Source: Brachionus manjavacas (lineage: Eukaryota; Rotifera; Eurotatoria; Ploima; Brachionidae). Taken from it: a stretch of DNA of 64,000 nucleotides. The notes below the pieces were generated by a model. The model was not told the origin of the DNA. It did no database searches and was given only the letters and a program-made list of their open reading frames with translations. Each line of letters opens with the position of its first letter. The stretch's first letter is position 1. Made by a program: the position numbers and the translations under genes. The stretch lies in NCBI GenBank assembly GCA_019054805.1, contig JAHQIY010000001.1:3672501-3736500 (forward strand), read 5' to 3'. Of the stretch, positions 57,138-64,000 are shown piece after piece.

Positions 57138-60100
57138 CTAATTTAAATTGATTAAATCTGAACATAAATTTTTTATGATTGGCGACGTTCTACTTTCATT
57201 AGCTAATTTAAGCAAAATATTTTTTGGACATAACTTATTTCCGTTCATTCGGGCTTAAAACAAAAAATAAAGATTTTTTGTTGAAATTAAATAATTTGAT
57301 ATTACAGTCAATTGAAAAAAATACATTTACAGCCCATATAGACCAAATTTGAGTAAATGGCTCATTGTGCATTTGAGTTAATCTTAGTAAATAGTCTAAC
57401 GACAGTTGTTTGTATTCCGGCATTAGATTAAGACTGTTTTTCCAATTTATTTTTATAAAATCCTTAATAATTTATTAAACAAATATTTTTAATTAAATAG
57501 CAAAAAAAATATTTTCTACTATTCTGGGTTTTAGTGTGTATTTCATTTCATCAAATTTTATAAAATTCCAGTCCCAGTGCGAGTAAGTCATGTGGCCCAA
57601 AAAATTAGCCACAAAGCCCATCGAAAGAAAGCTTATATTCAAATCTTCATGTTCAATCAAGCGCCTTTATAGAAAATTAATTTAAATTTAGATATGGAAA
57701 AGAATCTTTTTCATTTAAAACTACTTAATTCCCCTTGAAATCGGATGAGAAAAAAGAATCGATCTTATTTCAGAAATCTCAGAAAGCTTGTACTGAAAAG
57801 AAAATTTAGATAATTCAATAATTTTAGGTAATGGCTTACCATCATGCACAAAATCTTAAAAAGAGTGTTGGAATCATTTTCAAACACTTCAATAAGTTCT
57901 TGGTAAACATTTAGGCCATTTAGAGTTATAAAACTACGGCACCAGTCGAAATTGTCTTCGGATAAATAAAATATGATGTCAAGACTTGAATGGGTTATCG
58001 ATTCGTCATGATGAATGTGACCAAATCGTCTCATATGAATTAAAATCGTGTTCAACAGGCTTCTTAAATATTTTTGTTCTGTTATTTTTTTGAACTGATT
58101 TCTTAAGTTTAGATCGGCCTTAAATTAAATTTAATCAACGAAAAAATTTATTTAGGAAAAAATTTGGTTTAAAGCAATACTCGATTAAAAATGGGATTAT
58201 GTTAAATTATAAATATTACATTTAGACACAACTGAGCGCATATTGCTATGGATGAGCTAATTGTTGTTTGATCCTTGAAGCAACTTAGGCATTCCAATGT
58301 TGCTTTTATGCATTCAAATTTATTGAAAATCTAAAATTAAATTCTTTATTACAAATGCTTGGATCAACCTCCTTTTATGATCTTTTGATCATACAATATG
58401 AGATTAAGCTCTGCTCTTAAAAATAATTGATCACAAATTCAAAAATTTTAAAAATACTAGATGATCAAAGAGATTTAAAAGAAATCGTTTATTAATTTTT
58501 ATAAAGCAAAAATCTATTTTTACTTACTTGGTGCATTAGATATATTTTTTCCATTAATTTTGCAAAAGAATTTTTTACCTAACTTACAGTAACAGAACAA
58601 ACGGAACTTGAAGTAAAACTTGATTTAAGTAAAAACAAAAATCCTATTTTTCGCTCAGTTTGTTAACAAATGATGAAAAATGAGTTAAGTATTTAGATTA
58701 TCTCTTTATGGCCAAAAAGGAATAATTTTTTTTTAAATTTAATTCTGTCTAATTGACTATTTTATAAGTTACACATTTTTCAACTTTTAAAAATAAAAGT
58801 TTTTAAAAAATATAGAAAAATTACAACAAAGTTATCTTTTTATGCATTATAATCAGAGTTGGTCAAAATTCAAGACTTGGCTTTGACTTTTGGACAACTC
58901 TGCGCAAAAATAAAATTTAATTCATTCTGTAATTTGTTTTTTGTTACAGATTTTTTAAGGTTATACCACTTATTATAGAATAGAAGATTGACTGGTCGAA
59001 TATGTGAAATGATTGAAAAAAGAAAATAAATCAATTTGCTCTGAAAATTATTTTTGATATTTTTGTAACTAATATCAGATAATATAAGATGATATAATGT
59101 GACAAGTTAATTTTAGGCACTGTAAATATAATAAGATGAAAAACCAAAAAAAGGATTTTTTCTATTCTAATAAAATAAGACACTAAATCTTGCACAAGGA
59201 CTATCGGAATAAAGGGGTCCCAAAATTTTAGGAATCTAGTTTTATAATCTAATAACTCTTCAATTAGATTTTGAATAAAAAAATTCCAAAATTTTTCAAA
59301 TTAATGCAAAATAACTCAAGAAACAAGAAAAAACTTAAGCTGTCAATTTTCAATTACACATTTCTGATTTTTATGTCAGAATAAAACAATTTTTTTTAAC
59401 CGTTTAAATGGTTTACTCTGAAAAGACTCAATTAAAACAAAATTTAATTACGATTTATATTTATTCAAATGAGATAAATTGACCAGAGTTGACCTATTTT
59501 AACAATTTATGCCAAAATATATATTGCAAACTGTTTCACAAACAAAACAAATTCATTTAAGTAAAAAAAATTATGTAAAATTTTAAAAATTACTTGTGAT
59601 GATAACTAAAATTTTTTTTTCACCGAATTTTAGAATTGAAAAAATCTTTTAAGATAATTTTTTCCAGAGTTTTCGAAACTAGGGGCCCCCAAATTCCAGT
59701 CCAGGAGTTCGTACCGTGTAAAAATATGACCTTCTGAAAATGAAATTATTTTTTAATATCTGTAACAAAATGAATTTTTAAAATGAGAATTAGAATAAAA
59801 ATTAAAATGAAATTTAAAAAAAAAAACATAATTAAAACCTTTGTGTTTATAAAGTTAAACTTCCGATTGCAAAAAAAAAATTTATTAGATTCAATTTTTT
59901 TCTACCATTTCGTAGTTCAGCTATCTAATTGCTATATTTTTGAAAATATGATTTCAATAAAAAAAGTTGCCATATCTAGCTGTTAGTTTTTGTGAAATTC
60001 AGTACAAAATGAAAAAAAGAACAAAAAAAAGTAAAAAAAAATTGAATAACTTTTTTTCTAAAGGTTTAAACTTAGTTCAGTAAATGCAACATAGTGGAAC

Positions 60101-61798
60101 TTTCAAAGTTGCATCAAATATCAAGGTCTGCTAAGTTTGCAGAGTTTAGCATGAATTAAATTTCAATATAATCGAGTGCAGTGTATTTTGCAGAGATTTT
60201 GCACATCATTAGCAGACTTTTAAAGTTGATGCAAATTTGAATTTTGAACCTGCTGCATTCACAGAATTAATTTCAAACTTTTAGAAAAATAGTTATTTAA
60301 TTTTTTACACTTTGTTCTGTTCTTTTGAACTGAATTTCACAAAACCAGCTGTTTGATTTTAAACATTTTATTTTATAATATTTTTAATTTTTTTCTTTTT
60401 TTCTAATTTACTCTCTATTTACTTCTATTTAATTCCTTTTTTTTTTATAAAATCGTCAGACTGAAAAGAAGGGTAGTGCACATTCTTCACAGCCTGAGGG
60501 TTACCCTCAAATTATTTAATTAATAATAATAAAAATGATTTTAAATATTTACGTGAAAGACTATCAAGGAATTAAAACGAATTATTTGATTTTAGTTTTT
60601 TTTTACTTTATTAAATTTTTTTTTTAATTTTCCAAAATTAATTAGTTTTCTGTTATTTTCTCAGAAAATTCCTACAACTTTTAACAGAGACTTTCTAAAA
60701 AAAATCATTTTTTGAAGATTTTTTAATTGAATTAAATCATGTGAGTAACACAATTATGAAAACATTCTATTTTATTTATATTTTTATTTAGAAAGATAAA
60801 ATTTTACTTTATCTTATTTTATTTTGTTTTTAATTATATAATCCTCGCGGTGTTTACTGAATTAATCAATAAATATAGTGATGAAATAAAAAAAATTTAC
60901 TTACACAATTATTCAACATGGATTCATTACAAAGTACTATTAGGCAATTTTTTTGAAGCTTTAAAGATTTTATAATATTTTGAAATAAAAATTATCCATA
61001 GGACCAAATAGTTAAGCAAATTGAAGCTAATGACCAAAGATTAATGATCATGATCAAAAATTTTTTTTGTTTAAAAAAAAGCTTCAAATAATTTTCAAAA
61101 ATTTTAATGCAGTGATCTATCCTCATGCTAAGCAAACCATACTAAATCATAATCAAGTGTTACGGACAATTCTTCATCCAGTTTTTTTGTTTTAGATTTT
61201 TCATTATAAATTTAAATTTTATATTAAATGCTTACTTTAAAACTTATATCTGCATTAAATTTCCAACAAAAAAATAAATTATATCTTTATTCAATGATAA
61301 TTTTTGATCATTTACTTCATTTTGCAAATAATTCGACCATTCTTCTGCCGAAATTTTTTCTGGTCCTTTGAATTTTAGAAAAAAATTACAACTAATGTAT
61401 CTGGAAAGCTAAGCATCACTCTAATAATGGTATTTATTATTTTGGTCAAAAGCATAGACGGTGCTTTTTGGTACATGTTTTGTTTAGTTAAATTGTACAC
61501 ACACGTTGTAGCTGCCAATTGAATACTCTGCGACTTCATTTTTGATACCATCACATCGCTGATGTTCTGGAGAATTTCGCCGCTTGTCTCTCTTTGATTC
61601 CTAGTAATAACAAACAAATTGTACAACGCTTTTTGCAGATATGTCTCTCTGTTTTTATAAGACTGTAAAGTGGAAAGTATCTGTGACTCAGTTGATTCTC
61701 CGGTAACTATCATTGAAGAATGGCTAAATTCAAACGAGTTTGCATTGGTTAAAGCAAGACCCAGAAACTTTAAGCTCGGATAAGAATTTATAAACGAC
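57138..61798 (-). CDS. ZYG11/ZER1-family CUL2 substrate receptor, 5'-incomplete
   Basis: Nine exons found: complement 61390-61798, 60905-60958, 58528-58578, 58220-58330, 57840-58118, 57725-57792, 57520-57664, 57306-57462 and 57138-57253; they join in one frame for 462 residues. The 5' exon starts at an acceptor (TTTTATTTTAG) with phase 1, so earlier exons must exist. It opens with the end of the leucine-rich part (FINSYPSLKFLGLALTNANS), then the armadillo part: VTGESTESQILSTLQSYKNR, LQKALYNLFVI, IQLAATTCVYNLTKQN, then LQKNCLIVLCN, FSIDSRMN and IWSIWAVNVFFS near the C-terminus. ZYG11B and ZER1 recruit N-terminal-glycine degrons to CUL2-elongin ligases. The armadillo core is more diverged than usual. 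The N-terminal leucine-rich and VHL-box part is not in the window: a broken MULE occupies the upstream DNA. Exons are tiny (51, 54 nt) in the middle; one 2.3-kb intron holds a MITE. Confidence 0.88.
59986..60346. mobile_element. hAT-like MITE in an intron of the ZYG11-like gene, 361 bp
   Basis: Terminal inverted repeats: left GTTTTTGTGAAATTCAGTAC, right (reversed) GGTTTTGTGAAATTCAGTTC, continuing AAAA.GAACA.AA inward. Flanks AGCTGTTA (59978-59985) and AGCTGTTT (60347-60354) match at 7 of 8 bases, an aged 8-bp target duplication. Internal GCAACAT..AAGTTGCAT and GTCTGC..AGTTTGCAGA motifs are shared with 7990-8175. Confidence 0.88.
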
Positions 61799-61920
61799 CT
61801 AAAATAAAAATGAAGTTGTGTTTAAATTCATAATTTTTAAAAAAGAGTAATTTTTCTAATTAATATTTTAAATTAATAAAAATTTGTTTAATTAAATTGA
61901 TTTTTTAACTTCCTTTACTT

Positions 61921-61963
61921 TTTTTTGTTCTTTTTTTCATTTTGTACTGAATTTCACAAAACC
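61921..61963. mobile_element. Isolated right end of the same hAT-like MITE family
   Basis: TTTTTTGTTCTTTTTTTCAT then TTTGTACTGAATTTCACAAAACC is a close reverse-complement match to the left terminus at 59986-60030. No partner left end lies within reach upstream, so this is a solo or truncated copy. Confidence 0.75.
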
Positions 61964-61984
61964 GATCAAAATTAGAAAATAAAT

Positions 61985-62290
61985 TGGCTATCGGTTTTTT
62001 AATACCTCAAATTTATTAAAAATTACCTCTAATTTGTCAAAAAATACCTCAAAATATTAATAAAAGTGTCAAAAAAAATGAAACCATCCCTTTTAATTAA
62101 AAAAATACCTATTTATTGAAAAATCAAACAAATTATATAAATGTCTATCTAATTGATTAAAACCTCTCTAATTAATTAAAAATCCATCTAATTAATTAAT
62201 TTTTAGCCTCAAAATTTTTTATAAAAAGAAATTGTATTTGATATTAGAAAAAAAATATAAAGATATAGAAAAAAAAAAAAAAAAAAAAAA
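61985..62290. repeat. Degenerate TACCTC / TAATTAAT repeats and an A22 tract
   Basis: Short units of about 20-25 bases built on TACCTCAAATTTATTAAAA and later CCATCTAATTAATTAA repeat loosely from 61985 to 62215. They are followed by 22 consecutive A residues at 62269-62290, just upstream of the MULE reading frame. This could be the decayed terminal region of the MULE. Confidence 0.5.
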
Positions 62291-62343
62291 TATTTTGATT
62301 AATCGAAATAAAAAAACTTCAAAATGAAAATGATAAAAAAGAT

Positions 62344-64000
62344 ATGAAAGAAAATAAAAAAGAAAATGGTTCAGCTTTTATATCCGATGGAGAGCACTCT
62401 GGTCATGATGAGCAAGTGGAACAAGCAAATGTTTCAGATGAAATAAAAAAGCAAATTATTTACCATGAAAATCTTGGTTTAAAGCCCAAAGAAATTATTC
62501 AGCAATTAATCAATTTGGGACTAAAGGCACCTAAATATTCTCAATTATTATACATTATCAAAAAAGCACGTTCAAAAAAAGCATCAACTCAATCAACAGC
62601 ACAAGCAAAAACAAGCTTAAATGATTTAAATTAATGGTGTGAAAGCAAAACAGAAATACCAGACGACGAAGATGAAGTATTCGTTGGAAAATATGAAATT
62701 AAACCAGCTCAAGAACAACAATTTAGAATATTTGTAACAACGAAACGATTAATTGGTTTTGCTAAATATAACCATCACTTTTTAGCAGATGCTACATATA
62801 AGCTTACATCAGGAAATTACCCAATACTAACTGGTGGTACAACTGATCGTGAAAAAAAATTTCATCCTTTTGGTCTGTATGTAAGTAGACATGAAAAAGA
62901 AGCTGATTTCAGTTTTTTTTTCTCTGCAGTGAAAGAAACATATCAAAAAATTGCAAATGAAGAAGTCAATTTCAAATGTTTGATTGCCGACAATGCCGGT
63001 GCTATTACAAATGGTTTTAGTTCAGTTTTTACATTAGAAAAACGAGTTGATTGTTGGGCGCATATGAAAAGAAATATTGATTTACATTTAAAATCAGTTG
63101 ATGATTATTATAAAAAAAATCAAAGATGACATTTATTCGATACAAAAAGTATTTTCACAAGAATTATACGAAACAGCTATAAAATTATTTAAAGAAAAAT
63201 GGTCAAAAGTCAATAATAATGCAGTTAAAATTTTTGTCGACTATTTCATGAAATAATGGGGCGAAAACAATATTGGATGGTTTGAAGGTTACGCACCTGA
63301 TTTACCTAGCACAAGTAATTCTCTTGAATCGACACACGATAAAATAAAAGAGACAATGAAAGGCAAACGACTTGAATTAATTGCATTTCTTGACAAATGT
63401 CAAAAAGTACTTGTTAAAAATTGGTCAATTGAGAGGTCACCAATACTAAAATTAGTTAATCCAGAAACAAATGAAACAAATTTTGCTGAAAATAAAAATC
63501 AAAAACAATTTAGTACAGTACCCGATATCACTAAACAAAACATGAATGACGCCTATGGATGGAATTGCTTGAACAAAACAATACAAACATCGATACCTGG
63601 AACAGATTATTTTTATGTTAAAGAAGGTCTTTTTTATGATCTTAGTCGTAATGAATGCAAAGAATATATGCAAAAATTGACATCAAAAAGTTGGTCAACA
63701 TTTGATATTATGATAAAGCATTTATCTAGTATAAATCGTATTTCCATCAATATAAATAATTGGAGAGAAACAACGTGTACTTGTTCAGATTGGCAAAAGG
63801 ATTACAAGTGTAATCATCAAATTGCAGTTTGTGCAAGGCTAAAAAAATGAGCATTTGACATTGTTGCTATGGATTTACCAATTCAACCGAATCGTAAACG
63901 TGGTGCCCCAGAAAAAAATAAACCAGCTCTAATAATACAACCATCAGATTCAGTTGGCGGTGGTGGAGATCCAAAAGGCATCTCTTATGATGATGATGAT
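62344..64000 (+). pseudogene. MULE-type transposase with SWIM zinc finger, broken
   Basis: A single ancestral frame can be followed from 62344 to the window end with four breaks: TAA at 62632-62634, a one-base frame change near the A8 run at 63112-63119, TAA at 63254-63256 and TGA at 63848-63850. Order of domains: a helix-turn-helix-like N-terminus (LGLKPKEIIQQLINLGL), then the MULE catalytic core with Asp in HHFLADATYKL, Asp in FKCLIADNAGAI, WAHMKRNI, and Glu in PSTSNSLESTH. The SWIM finger follows (CTCSDWQ..YKCNHQIAV: C-X-C...C-X-H). A basic C-terminal part, RKRGAPEKNKP, comes before the window edge. All catalytic positions survive, so decay is recent, or the A8 break is a sequencing error. 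The element lies where the 5' exons of the ZYG11-like gene should be, in opposite orientation. Confidence 0.9.

Noticed and set aside
61250-61372. Extra ZYG11-like exon reading PEKISAEEWSNYLQNE
   Set aside because: Joining it would require a 26-nt intron and would interrupt a block that is continuous when FPDTLV is joined to LQKNCL.

Overview
This is nuclear DNA of a small-genome protostome animal. It is strongly AT-rich, with GT-AG introns mostly 37-65 nt long, an innexin gap-junction gene, an insulin-receptor tyrosine kinase and several metazoan membrane proteins. Very high AT, compact introns, a fungal-type cellulose-binding (CBM1) protein and MULE, hAT-like, pogo-like and LINE debris together suggest a monogonont rotifer such as Brachionus. 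That is an inference; no species marker was found.

Layout. 0.1-0.95 kb: unassigned coding exons at the window edge. 1.3-3.2 kb: Ty3/gypsy integrase debris and a fold-back element. 4.7-7.4 kb (+): a secreted protein with four CBM1 modules and seven 84-residue mucin-like repeats. 7.4-10.5 kb: a second integrase remnant, a hAT-like MITE fragment, and a LINE 3' end nested between pogo/Tigger-like inverted repeats. 11.1-14.5 kb (-): innexin, two exons. 14.5-23.7 kb: 9.2 kb without genes. 23.7-27.1 kb (-): 2-aminoethylphosphonate:pyruvate transaminase (PhnW type). 27.7-28.4 kb (-): complex I subunit NDUFA8. 29.0-30.4 kb (+): mitochondrial ribosomal protein S5, divergent from NDUFA8. 30.6-32.0 kb (+): cyclin H. 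32.3-33.4 kb (-): EGF-repeat membrane protein. 35.0-39.5 kb (+): insulin-receptor-like kinase, nine exons. 39.5-51.3 kb: mostly non-coding, with a solo LTR, a GC-rich retroelement-like fragment, a partial copy of the receptor's last exon and a 341-bp MITE. 51.3-53.4 kb (+): three-Ig, GPI-anchored lachesin/IgLON-like protein. 54.7-61.8 kb (-): TMEM26, LHFPL and ZYG11/ZER1-like genes in tandem, the last one 5'-incomplete. 62.3-64 kb (+): a broken MULE transposase.

Exon structures were rebuilt by hand from reading frame, GT-AG junctions and family conservation. For every complete multi-exon model the exon lengths sum to a multiple of three. Functional links: NDUFA8 and MRPS5 share a 614-bp divergent promoter and both serve mitochondria; MRPS5 and cyclin H are only 160 bp apart on one strand; ZYG11-like, LHFPL and TMEM26 are packed with gaps of 235 and 191 bp. 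Several start codons lie just downstream of a splice-acceptor-like TTTAG, which would fit 5'-UTR introns or spliced-leader trans-splicing. No tRNA, rRNA or CRISPR was recognised.
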